47,453 nucleotides of DNA from an uncultured Saprospiraceae bacterium (GCA_937974625.1 CALJVJ010000259.1:1-47453); one strand, 5' to 3'; positions 26,490 through 36,411 are shown, counted from the stretch's first letter. Notes: a model not told the origin generated them from the letters alone. A program made the numbers and translations.

Positions 26490-26493
26490 ATCA

Positions 26494-27534
26494 CTATTTT
26501 TCAAGTTTATCATCCTGATGGTGGGCTTTATATCTTCCTTTGCCAAATCTAGTCCCATTAAATTCAGTTGTTAATTTCAACATTTGTTGTTCTTCTTCAG
26601 GCAGTTTTATAAAATCGCTACATTTTTTAGAACAACATTTATCATACTTCTCCGCACAATTTGCACATTGAATAAAAAGGATATGGCAAGCATCATTTGC
26701 ACAATTAATATGCGTATCACAAGTGTCTCCACATTGATGGCATTTAGCAACAACGTCTTCACTTATACGCTCACCCATTCGGTCATCAAAGACAAAGTTT
26801 TTGCCGATATATTTATTTTTTAATCCTTTTTCATTGACCTCCCTCGCATAATCAATAATTCCTCCATCGACCATATACACTTCCTTAAAACCTTTATGCA
26901 AATAATAGGCACTTGCTTTTTCGCACCGAATCCCTCCTGTACAATACATCACGATAGGTTTATCCTTTTTATCTTCCAGCATTTCTTCTACCAAAGGTAA
27001 AGCCTCTCTAAACGTTTCTACATCTGGTCGAATTGCATTTTCAAAATAGCCAACTTCGCTTTCGTAATGATTTCGCATATCCACCACAATTGTTTCTGGA
27101 TTATCTGTCAATTCATTAAAAGCTTCTGCTTTAAGGTGCTTTCCTCGTTTAGTAACATCAAAAGATGCATCATCTAAGCCATCAGCTACAATTTTATTTC
27201 TTACCTTAATCTTTAATTTAAAAAAAGATTTTCCATCATCTTCTATAGCAATATTTAGTCGAATACCAGCCAAGAAATCAATACCATATAATGCTTCTTT
27301 AAAGGCATCAAAATTCTTTTCGGGCACAGATAACTGGCCATTAATTCCTTCTGTTGCTACATAAATTCTACCTAGTACACCGACCTTATTCAACATGATA
27401 TACAAATCATCTCGAAATTTTTTTGGCTTATCGATATTAGCATATTGATAAAAAGAAAGCGTTACCCTTTTCTCTTGACTCTCCAACAACTGCTTCTTGA
27501 GTTCCTCTCCGTTTATCTTATTGTATAACTTCAT
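26494..27534 (-). CDS. trhO: tRNA uridine(34) hydroxylase TrhO (rhodanese-like)
   Basis: The 346-residue enzyme makes 5-hydroxyuridine at the wobble position of tRNAs, using oxygen. An N-terminal ferredoxin-like domain (about 1-110) is followed by a rhodanese domain (about 120-240) with the active-site loop C198-TGGIRC. A C-terminal Cys-rich segment (CHQCGDTCDT, CANCAEKYDKCC) is typical of YceA/TrhO and probably binds metal. Length matches the family. Confidence 0.93.
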   Translation of the reverse strand: MKLYNKINGEELKKQLLESQEKRVTLSFYQYANIDKPKKFRDDLYIMLNKVGVLGRIYVATEGINGQLSVPEKNFDAFKEALYGIDFLAGIRLNIAIEDDGKSFFKLKIKVRNKIVADGLDDASFDVTKRGKHLKAEAFNELTDNPETIVVDMRNHYESEVGYFENAIRPDVETFREALPLVEEMLEDKKDKPIVMYCTGGIRCEKASAYYLHKGFKEVYMVDGGIIDYAREVNEKGLKNKYIGKNFVFDDRMGERISEDVVAKCHQCGDTCDTHINCANDACHILFIQCANCAEKYDKCCSKKCSDFIKLPEEEQQMLKLTTEFNGTRFGKGRYKAHHQDDKLEK

Positions 27535-27604
27535 TATTTAAAAGTGATTACGACTACTTCAATTTTTTGCAAATATCGGCATTTATCCTAATAAATTCTA
27601 CAAA

Positions 27605-27648
27605 AAAATAGTGCTATCAAAGTATAAAACCCCTGATAACACTATTTT
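27605..27648 (-). terminator. Terminator of the LVIVD lipoprotein gene
   Basis: Read on the minus strand, AAAATAGTGTTATCA pairs with TGATAGCACTATTTT (one mismatch) around a 14-base loop and ends in seven T. It lies about 55 bases past the stop. Confidence 0.75.
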
Positions 27649-27701
27649 ATATTTAGGATAACAAAAAAGGTATTCTGAATAAATCGATTTTTCGAAAAAA
27701 A

Positions 27702-28985
27702 TTATTCTGAATCTCTTTCTACTGGAATCACGCTAATTTCTTTTAAATCCTTAGGGTTTCCTGCCTCAAATTGATAGAATCCATCTTTGCCAATGACCAA
27801 TAAAATATCATTTGGTAAAGCAATCGCATCATAGGTAGAAAATCCTTTAATGTGAGCTAATTGATTTTTGTCAATCGTCTCCCAGTCTGTCACATCAAAT
27901 GCTTTTAAACCAGCATCCCCATCGCACAAATAAAGGCTTTTATCTTTCAAAGCAAGACCATGAGGATTCTCCATAGGAAAGGACTTCAATAACCTAGGTC
28001 GAGTAAGTGTAGACACATCTACCACATCTAATTGATTATCAAATCCTTCACAATTCGTTCCATCTCGCAAAGTCACGTAGGCAATATCCCCATCTACCAC
28101 TACAGGGTCACAAGCACGTGCATGGTCAAACTTAGATAAGAACCTTGGCATTATAGGATTGGTATTATCGAAAATATACATACCGTCAGCCGCACCAATA
28201 AATAAATTATCTTCATAAGGATAAATCGTTTCTATCCCCCAACCTACATTTACCGTATTCACAAAATCAGGATTATTACAATCTGATACATCAAATACCT
28301 TCAAATCCCATTCATCTACCACATATAAGTATTGTTCTGTTATCGTAAATTGGGCTAAAGACCCACCAATACCTACAGCAGCAGGTAAACCACTATTATT
28401 CACCGCAGCACCACTAGCCTCTGCCGCATCAAAAAACACTAAGTCGTCATTACGAAACCAAGGACTTCCCCATCGTCCATCGGTACAATTGATTTCTTCG
28501 GTAATCTCTGTTTCTTCATAATATACTAAGTGCCCTAAATCTTGATTAAGTCCTAAAGAATTAAAAACATCCTCTGTTCTACTAATAAATTTAGGTTGAG
28601 CTGGATTTTGGATATCAATTGCTAAGAGGTCAATATAATTATCGGCATACAAAATCCCGTTTTTAACTGCCATATCAATATTACCTGGAATTTTCACAAA
28701 TGCGATATTTTCGGGGCTTTCAGGATTTCGATTATCAATAATATGAAGGCCTTCTCTTCTTTCATTAATAATGATATACTCCTTGTAGTAATAGAGTTTA
28801 CCTGGATTCTTCAAAGGCATTGCTTCTTGAATTTGGATATCTTTTCTAATTTCATCTACTTCTAAATATATAGGGTCATATCTAATATAAGTAGCACTAC
28901 GGTTACATAAATCTTGTGTACAAGATTGAAAAATCAAAAGTGTAAATACCCACAAAATGGATAAGTATAATAGTATCTTCTTCAT
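27702..28985 (-). CDS. LVIVD-repeat surface lipoprotein
   Basis: The protein has 427 residues. The lipobox LLIFQSC (C22) marks it as a lipoprotein. The rest is a beta-propeller-like series of LVIVD repeats, seen as units ending in -V-DV-S-x-x-x-P (for example LDVVDVSTLTRPRLLKSF, LKVFDVSDCNNPDFV). A binding or structural role at the cell surface is usual for such repeats; no catalytic motif is visible. Confidence 0.85.
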   Translation of the reverse strand: MKKILLYLSILWVFTLLIFQSCTQDLCNRSATYIRYDPIYLEVDEIRKDIQIQEAMPLKNPGKLYYYKEYIIINERREGLHIIDNRNPESPENIAFVKIPGNIDMAVKNGILYADNYIDLLAIDIQNPAQPKFISRTEDVFNSLGLNQDLGHLVYYEETEITEEINCTDGRWGSPWFRNDDLVFFDAAEASGAAVNNSGLPAAVGIGGSLAQFTITEQYLYVVDEWDLKVFDVSDCNNPDFVNTVNVGWGIETIYPYEDNLFIGAADGMYIFDNTNPIMPRFLSKFDHARACDPVVVDGDIAYVTLRDGTNCEGFDNQLDVVDVSTLTRPRLLKSFPMENPHGLALKDKSLYLCDGDAGLKAFDVTDWETIDKNQLAHIKGFSTYDAIALPNDILLVIGKDGFYQFEAGNPKDLKEISVIPVERDSE

Positions 28986-29372
28986 AAAAATGATTTTAAT
29001 TGTTGAATTAACAGTACTGTAGGAATGATTCCTTTAAACTTAAAGACCGCATCATTGCTATAAAAGGTTGGGTAAGCTTTAATTTGTTCATCAAATCATT
29101 GCTAGTGCTTATATGTTAATATGGGTTTCAAAATAGTTATTCCTTCTTTTTTGTTATAAATTTGAATCTAGTCGAATTCCCTCCTACCGGCTTTTAAATT
29201 AAAGTTCATTACTATCCACAAATTGCTTTAGGCTTTTTTACTATTTGAGGAATGCTTCTGTGAAATTCAGATTTTTTGCCATTTTGGTCTAAAAAGGAGT
29301 TTTCAAAGAAGTATTAAGGGGTAATAAGCCTTTTAATCACACATTATTTAATGCCCAAAACACCCTAGACTT
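28986..29372. other. Divergent intergenic region, nothing recognised
   Basis: 387 AT-rich bases between divergent envelope-protein genes. I find no credible frame, no strong hairpin and no clear TTG/TAnnTTTG pair. Confidence 0.5.
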
Positions 29373-31946
29373 ATGATTTTAAAGTGTTTTACCCGTCTCC
29401 TAATCTTCGTATTTATTTTTGGAATACAAACCGCATCAGCACAAGTGATTCGATTAACTACACAAGTACAAGTCAATGCTTTTACAGGTACAAAGGTCAT
29501 TGGTTCTTTAGTCATTAGAGGCGACGATATTACAGATTTAAGTCCATTGAATTCAATCGACACCATTACACACGGTTTATTTTTTGAGTATAATCGAAAA
29601 CTGAAGACACTAAATGGGTTTGATAGTCTATTGTTTATTGGAGGAAGTTTAATAATTGACAGTAATACTGAATTAGACTCTATTGCTACTTTCGGGATGT
29701 TAAAAATGGTCAAAGGTCCATTAGTGCTAAGGGCGAATTCTTTACTTAGAGAATGTTGTGTCTTCTATCCTATATTAGATGTGTTCAGAGGAGGAGTGCT
29801 AGTCAGTGGTAATAAAGGTTGCAAAAGCGAAAAAGAGTTAAGAGAAAACTGTGATGCTGACACCGATAATGATGGGGTAGATGATAGTATGGATGCTTGC
29901 CCAAATGACCCCTCTAAAATAAATCCTGGAATCTGTGGTTGTGGGCAAACAGAATTAGATAGTGACCAAGATGGGACACCCGACTGTAAAGATGAATGTC
30001 CAAACGATAGCAATAAAATCATAGCAGGAGGCTGTGGTTGTGGTAAAAGAGAAACAGACTCCGACGGAGATGGGGTAGCAGATTGTGAGGACGAATGTCC
30101 AAATAATCCTGCCATTACCAAAGTAGGAATTTGTGGCTGTATAAATCCAAGAATTACCAACTTAAGAGTTGATAGAGTTGGTTCATGTAATGGCCAAGGA
30201 ACACCTTCCAAGTTAGATGATACTTATTTGGTTGACCTAATAATTTCTTTTGAAGGTGCTCCAACTAGTGGGAAAATTTTAATTACAGGAGGAACGAGTT
30301 CGCCCTTTTCTTTTTCAAATTTCACGAATGCAAAAAGCTATAGACTAGTAAATATTCCTTTCAAAGCAAATGGAGAATTAATAGAAGCAATTGCTACATT
30401 CGAAGGAAATCCAAATTGTCGATATAGGAGTGTTTTTGGTATATGGGGTCCAGCTAGTTGTTCATCGGGAACATGTGATGCCCCAAGTAATATTTCCATT
30501 GACACAGAAACTTATTTAAACAGTGCATTGCTAAGTTGGAGTAATTTAGGCGTAGAAACTAGCTATGAAGTTAGCTACAAGCCTACAGGCACAACCAATT
30601 GGGCAACAAATTCTATTGAAGTCAATCAACTATTAATTGACGGGTTAGCAGATTATACCACTTATGATTATCAAATTCGTTCTTACTGCGATGGGCAAAA
30701 ATTTTCTAATTATCAAACAGGAAAGTTTACCACAGGAGGAGCAGTTTGCAATCTAATTCGAGCAGTTGTACAAAATATCAATTGTCAAGATAATCAAACA
30801 CCTGAAAATAGCGCTGATGATTACTTCACTTTTGATATATATGTAGAAGGTATAAATACAGGAAACAGTTTTTCTATTGATAATGTAGTCGAAGAAAATA
30901 GTGGACAATACAACACTATCCATAATTTCAGGACGGCAAATGGAACCCTTGGTCAAGGAGATATTACCATATCAATCACGGATAACGAGAACCAAGATTG
31001 CCAAACAAGTACATTGCTTACGGACCCCGGTATTTGTAGTAACGATTGTCAAATCAACTATATTTCTATTGGTAATAGTTATAAGTGCTATGATAGTGGA
31101 ACTTTCTGGACCAAAAAAGATGATTATTTCACAGCAGATTTAACTGTATATTTTAAAAATGCCCCGTCGAACGGTGAACTAAAACTAACTGGTCAAACTA
31201 GCCGCAGAAGCATATCTACAGCAGCTTTACAAAATGTTCAGAGTTATACTTTTGAAAAGGTGAGAATTCCTGCAACTGGGCTAGATTTCTCTATAGGCGC
31301 AACTTTTACGAATGGATTAAATTGTGAATATACCACTGACTTTGAAGGAGTATTAATTAGAGATAATAAAATCTGTCAAGGACAATGTAATATCTTAAAT
31401 ACACAAGTACAAAATGTACAATGTATAGATAATAATACGGTCGATACAAATGATGATTATTTAACTTTTGAATTAATCGTAACAGGTATTAATTTAGCTA
31501 ACAGTTATCAATTGAGTAATATAGCAGGTGTTAATACTGGGACTTATAACCAACCTTCTTTTTTTCGAACCAATAGTAATTTAGAAGGTCAGACCATTGA
31601 GTTAGAACTTACAGACAGTTTAGATACTAGCTGTAAGTACCTAATTTCTTTAGATAATCAATGTAATAGCCAAAATCGAGTACGCTCCAATTTTGGTACA
31701 ACTAGTTTAAGGCCAACAGAAGGATTCAAAATATATCCAAATCCAGCAAGAGCGCATCTTATAATTGAGTACCCTTCTAGTTCAGGAAATGTTTTCTTAG
31801 AAGTGTTCGATTTATTAGGGCAGAAAGTGATTGAACAAAAATTAACGGAACAAAAAATAGATATTAGTTCTTTAAATAAAGGACTTTATCACTTAGTGGT
31901 TCGAGAGGGTAAAATGGTTCAGACTAAAAAATTCATCAAAGAGTAA
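29373..31946 (+). CDS. Large T9SS surface protein with TSP3, FnIII and alternating repeats
   Basis: The protein has 857 residues. The signal peptide ends near residue 23 (ASAQ), followed by a receptor-L-like segment (about 25-140). Three thrombospondin-type-3 calcium repeats (about 160-255) contain D-x-DxDG-x-D motifs separated by CPN and GxCGCG. A repeat of type A (about 265-368) is followed by an FnIII-like domain (about 370-453). Then come type B (about 460-560), type A (about 565-668) and type B (about 670-765) again, each starting from a Cys. A T9SS sorting domain closes the chain (about 780-857; YPNPARAHLIIEY, KGLYHLVV). It is probably a calcium-stabilised surface adhesin or binding protein. 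A terminator follows. Confidence 0.87.
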   Translation: MILKCFTRLLIFVFIFGIQTASAQVIRLTTQVQVNAFTGTKVIGSLVIRGDDITDLSPLNSIDTITHGLFFEYNRKLKTLNGFDSLLFIGGSLIIDSNTELDSIATFGMLKMVKGPLVLRANSLLRECCVFYPILDVFRGGVLVSGNKGCKSEKELRENCDADTDNDGVDDSMDACPNDPSKINPGICGCGQTELDSDQDGTPDCKDECPNDSNKIIAGGCGCGKRETDSDGDGVADCEDECPNNPAITKVGICGCINPRITNLRVDRVGSCNGQGTPSKLDDTYLVDLIISFEGAPTSGKILITGGTSSPFSFSNFTNAKSYRLVNIPFKANGELIEAIATFEGNPNCRYRSVFGIWGPASCSSGTCDAPSNISIDTETYLNSALLSWSNLGVETSYEVSYKPTGTTNWATNSIEVNQLLIDGLADYTTYDYQIRSYCDGQKFSNYQTGKFTTGGAVCNLIRAVVQNINCQDNQTPENSADDYFTFDIYVEGINTGNSFSIDNVVEENSGQYNTIHNFRTANGTLGQGDITISITDNENQDCQTSTLLTDPGICSNDCQINYISIGNSYKCYDSGTFWTKKDDYFTADLTVYFKNAPSNGELKLTGQTSRRSISTAALQNVQSYTFEKVRIPATGLDFSIGATFTNGLNCEYTTDFEGVLIRDNKICQGQCNILNTQVQNVQCIDNNTVDTNDDYLTFELIVTGINLANSYQLSNIAGVNTGTYNQPSFFRTNSNLEGQTIELELTDSLDTSCKYLISLDNQCNSQNRVRSNFGTTSLRPTEGFKIYPNPARAHLIIEYPSSSGNVFLEVFDLLGQKVIEQKLTEQKIDISSLNKGLYHLVVREGKMVQTKKFIKE

Positions 31947-31964
31947 GTTCAACTATATTAGTTT

Positions 31965-32010
31965 AAAAAGCGATGACTTCTGAATTTGAGGTCATCGCTT
32001 TTTTGTTTTT
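31965..32010 (+). terminator. Intrinsic terminator after the T9SS surface protein
   Basis: AAAAAGCGATGAC (31965-31977) pairs perfectly with GTCATCGCTTTTT (31991-32003). CTTC/GAGG-type pairs extend the stem inward, and T-rich sequence follows. Confidence 0.85.
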
Positions 32011-32060
32011 AAGAAAAGACGCTTATTTTGGATTTTTTTAGATTCTAAAAATAACGGTCT

Positions 32061-33731
32061 ATGATAAAGCAGCATTCTAATTATACCATCTCTACTATAT
32101 TTTTTCTATCACTTTTTCTTTTTGCCTGTAATAGTTATAAGCATCCCAATTTTTCCAAAAAAGATGTTAAAAGAGCACAGAAAGTCATCGGCTTAGACTT
32201 TGCCAAGAATGAGGTAGATACGATGTATCGTTATTTGGGTAGAAATGCGGATGGTTATGATTCTTTAAGAAATTATACTTTAGACAATGATGTTTTCCCT
32301 GCCTTACTTTTTGACCCACATCCAAATGAGTTTATCATTCCAAAGACACAAAAAGAAATACAATGGACTTTACCAGTCAATGTAACGTTACCTTCCAATC
32401 AAGAAGATATTGCATTTTATAGCATTTCTCAATTAGCGAGATTAATTCAAACTAAGCAAATTTCTTCAGAAGCATTAACTAAGCTATACCTCAATCGTAT
32501 TAAAAAATATGACCCAACCCTATTATCCGTCACAGAAATCACAGAAGAAAGGGCCCTTCAACAAGCAAAAAAAGCAGACCAAGAAATAGCCACAGGTAAC
32601 TATAAAGGATTATTACATGGAATTCCTTACGGAGTGAAAGATTTAATCGCCTTGAAAGGGTATAAAACTACTTGGGGAGCCGCGCCTTATAAAACACAAA
32701 CACTAGATTATACAGCAAGTGTAATTGAAAAATTAGATGAAGCAGGAGCAATTTTAATTGCTAAATTGACCTCTGGTTCATTGGCTAGAGGTGATGTGTG
32801 GTACGGAGGAAAAACAAAAAACCCTTGGGACATTACGCAAGGGGCAAGTGGTTCTTCAGCAGGCCCAGGGTCAGCGACAGCAGCAGGGCTAGTAGCATTT
32901 GCATTAGGCACTGAAACATTAGGGTCTATCGTATCTCCATCTACTCGTTGTGGTTTAACGGGTCTACGTCCAACTTACGGCCGAGTAACCAGACATGGTG
33001 TCATGAGTCTAGCATGGTCTATGGACAAGGTCGGGCCAATGTGTAGAAGTGCTGAAGATTGCGCCATTGTTTTTGCAGCCATACAAGGGACAGATGGAAG
33101 AGACAAAACCGTCAGAGATGCTGCTTTTAACTATGAATCCAATATCAATTTATCCAAATTAAAGGTCGGCTATTTAAAAGAGCATTTTGAAAAAGATTCT
33201 ACTGCTACAGAAAAAAATAATAAGCTAGCTTTAACTACATTGAAAAAGATGGGCATAAAGCCTGAAGAAGTTAAATTTCCAAAGAATTTTCCTTATCAAG
33301 TTTTTGATGTAATATTAAGAGCAGAAGCAGGTGCGTTCTTTGATGACTTAGTTCGTTCCAAAGGAGTAGATGAAATGGTACAGCAAGATTATCGCTCAAG
33401 AGCAAATTCTTTGAGACAGGCAAGATTTATTCCAGCCGTAGAATATCTACAAGCCAACCGACATAGAAAAGTATTAATAGAAGAAATGCATAAAATATTT
33501 AAAAATTACGATGTCATCATAAGTCCAACTTTTGGAGGGCGTCAATTATTAATCACAAATTTAACCGGACATCCAGCGGTAGCACTGCCCAATGGTTTTG
33601 ACAAAAAGGGCAGGCCTACAAGCATCACCTTATTAGGAAATTTATATGATGAAGCAATTTTGTTAGCAATAGCCAAGCAATTTCAAGACCAAACAGATTT
33701 TGAAGAAAAACATCCGCCAAAATTCAAATAG
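32061..33731 (+). CDS. Amidase-signature lipoprotein
   Basis: The 556-residue hydrolase has a lipobox LFLFAC (C23), so it is membrane-anchored outside the cytoplasm. It has the amidase-signature Ser-cisSer-Lys triad: K193 in GVKDLI, the cis-Ser in GASGSSAG (S265/S266) and the nucleophile S289 in TLGSIVSP. It cleaves amide bonds of an unknown substrate. It is not GatA, since gatCB are absent and it is exported. A terminator follows at 33785-33823. Confidence 0.88.
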   Translation: MIKQHSNYTISTIFFLSLFLFACNSYKHPNFSKKDVKRAQKVIGLDFAKNEVDTMYRYLGRNADGYDSLRNYTLDNDVFPALLFDPHPNEFIIPKTQKEIQWTLPVNVTLPSNQEDIAFYSISQLARLIQTKQISSEALTKLYLNRIKKYDPTLLSVTEITEERALQQAKKADQEIATGNYKGLLHGIPYGVKDLIALKGYKTTWGAAPYKTQTLDYTASVIEKLDEAGAILIAKLTSGSLARGDVWYGGKTKNPWDITQGASGSSAGPGSATAAGLVAFALGTETLGSIVSPSTRCGLTGLRPTYGRVTRHGVMSLAWSMDKVGPMCRSAEDCAIVFAAIQGTDGRDKTVRDAAFNYESNINLSKLKVGYLKEHFEKDSTATEKNNKLALTTLKKMGIKPEEVKFPKNFPYQVFDVILRAEAGAFFDDLVRSKGVDEMVQQDYRSRANSLRQARFIPAVEYLQANRHRKVLIEEMHKIFKNYDVIISPTFGGRQLLITNLTGHPAVALPNGFDKKGRPTSITLLGNLYDEAILLAIAKQFQDQTDFEEKHPPKFK

Positions 33732-33784
33732 CCTACTAATAAAAGTCACTGCCTTCGCCATGTGTATCGTTCGTGAAATTTAAA

Positions 33785-33823
33785 AAGCCGTAAGTTTTCT
33801 AAAGAGAAAGCTTACGGCTTTTA
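33785..33823. terminator. Terminator between amidase and small minus-strand gene
   Basis: AAGCCGTAAG (33785-33794) pairs perfectly with CTTACGGCTT (33811-33820), flanked by A and T runs. It can serve either direction but lies 54 bases past the amidase stop. Confidence 0.75.
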
Positions 33824-33870
33824 GCATGGTGTGTCCTCAGTGGAGAACGAAATGATTCGTTAAATTCTGG

Positions 33871-34101
33871 TTAGGCCTCAACGACTGTCTTCGCACTGTA
33901 GTCTAGAATATTCTGAAGCGCAGATTTGGTTGGAGCGAAAGTTGCCTTTGGCAATTCCATGTAGCCACTCATTAAAGTTTGATAGTTATCAAACAAAGCA
34001 GCATCCTCTGTTAATGCGTTTTGAATTTCTAAAGTTTCAGTAACAGTTGTTTCCTTGTAAATGAACTTAACTAAATCGTTGTTAGTAAAGGTTTGCTTCA
34101 T
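33871..34101 (-). CDS. Small conserved-type protein, anti-sigma-N-terminus-like
   Basis: A 76-residue soluble protein. The run NNDLVKFIYKET followed by EIQNAL...LFDNYQTLMSGY resembles the N-terminal helices of anti-sigma/FecR-type proteins (which begin with a similar helix and an E-x-L-A pattern), but the membrane anchor is missing. I recall near-identical small proteins in Saprospiraceae, so it is probably real and stand-alone. Function unknown. Confidence 0.6.
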   Translation of the reverse strand: MKQTFTNNDLVKFIYKETTVTETLEIQNALTEDAALFDNYQTLMSGYMELPKATFAPTKSALQNILDYSAKTVVEA

Positions 34102-34286
34102 GAAAAACTTTTAATTATTGAAATAAAAATTACACCTATTAAACTAAACGAAGAATTGAATTATTGTACAAATCAAAAAAAATATTAGGAATTCTATAAC
34201 ATAGCAGAAAACAGACATATTTAATAAGAAGTAATACAATAATTTAAAAAAGAAAAGTAATAACTGATAGGACGCATATTTTTTTC

Positions 34287-34317
34287 TTGCTGTATTTGTT
34301 AAAAACCCTTATATTTG
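34287..34317 (+). promoter_or_regulatory. Promoter of rimP-nusA-infB
   Basis: TTG at 34287-34289, 20 bases, then TATATTTG at 34310-34317, an exact fit to the Bacteroidota promoter. Transcription should start near 34324. Confidence 0.8.
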
Positions 34318-34340
34318 CAATCACACAGCGAAAAAATACG

Positions 34341-34369
34341 AAAGAGGGAGCGAATAGCTCCCTCTTTTT
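34341..34369 (+). terminator. Terminator-like hairpin in the rimP leader (possible attenuator)
   Basis: GAGGGAGC (34344-34351) and GCTCCCTC (34357-34364) pair perfectly around GAATA, extended by AAA/TTT, and are followed by TTTTT (34365-34369). It lies about 17-45 bases after the expected transcription start and 41 before rimP, so it would cut most transcripts unless overcome. The 308-base spacer 34102-34409 holds nothing else recognisable. Confidence 0.75.
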
Positions 34370-34409
34370 GTTTTATACAAGATAGATATTCGCAAGAAAA
34401 GAACTAAAA

Positions 34410-34892
34410 GTGATAGAGCAAAAAATAGAGGTTTTACTCACCGAGAAATTTAAAGAAGACGAATTTGCAGATTTTTTCATTGTTGAAATAAAGATGCATG
34501 TCAATAATAAATTAGAGGTTTTTATAGACAGTGATACTTCATTACCGTTATCAAAATGTCAGAGGCTCAGCCGATACTTAGAATTTCATATTGATGAAAA
34601 TCAATGGCTCGGTGAAAAGTATATTATTGAAGTTTCTTCTCCCGGTATCAGTAGACCATTAACTTTATATCGACAGTACAAAAAAAATATTGGAAGAAAG
34701 TTATCCATTAATTTTTTAGAAGACGGTGTAAAGAAAAGAGTAGGAACCTTAGTGGATGCAAATGAGACTGCTTGTTTCATTGAAGAAAAAGTAGTCTATA
34801 AGGAAAAGAAGAAAAAAATTCGAACTACTGAAATTACAGAAGTACCGTATACCGCTATAAAAAAAGCAGTAATTAAGCCTGCTTTTAAGTAA
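34410..34892 (+). CDS. rimP: Ribosome maturation factor RimP
   Basis: The 160-residue cytoplasmic protein matures the 30S subunit. The family's YIIEVSSPGISRPLT motif (about 71-84) and a C-terminal Sm-like domain with VPYTAIKKAVI are present. It starts at GTG 34410; no ATG is suitably placed. First gene of the rimP-nusA-infB operon, 89 bases before nusA. Confidence 0.93.
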   Translation: MIEQKIEVLLTEKFKEDEFADFFIVEIKMHVNNKLEVFIDSDTSLPLSKCQRLSRYLEFHIDENQWLGEKYIIEVSSPGISRPLTLYRQYKKNIGRKLSINFLEDGVKKRVGTLVDANETACFIEEKVVYKEKKKKIRTTEITEVPYTAIKKAVIKPAFK

Positions 34893-34981
34893 AAAATAAT
34901 TCAAAATAAATTTAAGCCCTTGAATATTATCAAAAGCGATAAGGCTAACAGGGAAAAAAGTGACATAAAAATTTAAAAGCG

Positions 34982-36220
34982 ATGATGAATCTCGTTGATA
35001 CTTTCTCTGAGTTTAAAGCAGGGAAAAACATTGACCGTCCAACAATGGTAAGAGTATTAGAGGACGTATTTAGAACCCTAATTAAAAAGAAATTCGGTTC
35101 TGATGAGAATTTCGATGTGATTGTAAACACCACAAAGGGTGACCTTGAATTGTGGAGAGTACGAGAAATTGTACCAGATGGTGAGGTAACAGACGATAAA
35201 AGTCAAATATCTATTTCTGAAGCATTAAGTATTGATGATGATTATGAAATTGGAGAAGAATGTTATGAACAGTTACAATTAAAAGATTTCGGAAGAAGAG
35301 CGATTATGGCAGCTCGTCAAACTTTAATTTCCAGAATTATGGAATTAGAGAAAGACGAGATTTACAAAAAATATATGGAACAAGTAGGAGACATAGTCTT
35401 ATGCGAAGTTCACCAAATATTAAAAAGAGAATTATTAGTATTAGACGATAAAACAGGAAACGAATTAATCTTACCAAGAAAGGAAATGATTAATGGAGAT
35501 TTCTTCCGAAAGGGAGATATGGTGAAAGGAGTGATTAAGCAGGTAGAAATGAAAAATAATACACCTGTTGTTGTTTTATCAAGAACAGATAATAAGTTCT
35601 TAGCAAAATTATTAGAACAAGAAGTACCAGAAATAGAAGATGGATTAATTACCATCCAAAAAATTGTTAGAATTCCTGGAGAACGGGCAAAAGTAGCTGT
35701 AGAGTCTTATGATGACAGAATTGACCCCGTAGGGGCATGTGTAGGAATGAAGGGGTCAAGAATTCATGGGATTGTTCGAGAGTTGAAGAATGAAAATATA
35801 GATATCATCAACTTTACCAATAATGAGTCTTTATTAATACAAAGAGCCTTAACTCCAGCAAGAGTAAGCACGATTGATTTAGACACTGAACAAAAGAGAG
35901 CATCTGTTTATTTAAAGCCAGACCAAGTATCTTTAGCAATCGGGAAAGGGGGAACAAATATCAAGTTAGCTAGTTTGTTGACCGAATATGAAATTGATGT
36001 TTACAGAGAGAATGATACAACAGAAATAGACGATGTAGATTTAGACGAGTTCTCGGATGAAATCGAAGATTGGATTATCGAAGAATTGAAAGCTATTGGT
36101 TGTGATACGGCTAGAAGTGTATTAGAATTAAGTGTAAAAGAATTAGTCAGAAGAACAGATTTAGAGGAAGAAACAATCGGAACAGTATTAAAAGTATTAG
36201 AAGCTGAATTTGAAGAATAA
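34982..36220 (+). CDS. nusA: Transcription termination/antitermination factor NusA
   Basis: The protein has 412 residues. The N-terminal RNA polymerase-binding domain (about 1-125) is followed by an S1 domain (about 130-200, GDIVLCEVHQIL) and tandem KH domains (GACVGMKGSRIHGIV and AIGKGGTNIKLASLL). A short acidic and helix-hairpin tail ends the chain (about 345-412). It binds RNA polymerase and modulates pausing and hairpin termination, which fits the hairpins in this operon's own leaders. Start is ATG 34982, or the adjacent ATG 34985. Confidence 0.95.
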   Translation: MMNLVDTFSEFKAGKNIDRPTMVRVLEDVFRTLIKKKFGSDENFDVIVNTTKGDLELWRVREIVPDGEVTDDKSQISISEALSIDDDYEIGEECYEQLQLKDFGRRAIMAARQTLISRIMELEKDEIYKKYMEQVGDIVLCEVHQILKRELLVLDDKTGNELILPRKEMINGDFFRKGDMVKGVIKQVEMKNNTPVVVLSRTDNKFLAKLLEQEVPEIEDGLITIQKIVRIPGERAKVAVESYDDRIDPVGACVGMKGSRIHGIVRELKNENIDIINFTNNESLLIQRALTPARVSTIDLDTEQKRASVYLKPDQVSLAIGKGGTNIKLASLLTEYEIDVYRENDTTEIDDVDLDEFSDEIEDWIIEELKAIGCDTARSVLELSVKELVRRTDLEEETIGTVLKVLEAEFEE

Positions 36221-36411
36221 GCAGAACCGCTGTTCTTTAATAAAGCTACTGCAATAAAAATTTATAGGATTTCCTGTATTTAAAAGAATTAAAACAGGCT
36301 AATTTGTTATAAAGGGGAACTAATTGGATTAAATTTACCTTAATTCAATTAAAAAAATCAATATAAGCATGGTTTTTTTAAAATGACAACCTAGTAGCAA
36401 TAAGAATTCTG

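Noticed and set aside
29765..30211. Minus-strand frame opposite the TSP3 repeats
   Set aside because: Shadow of the Asp/Cys/Pro-rich repeats, low complexity and no start context.
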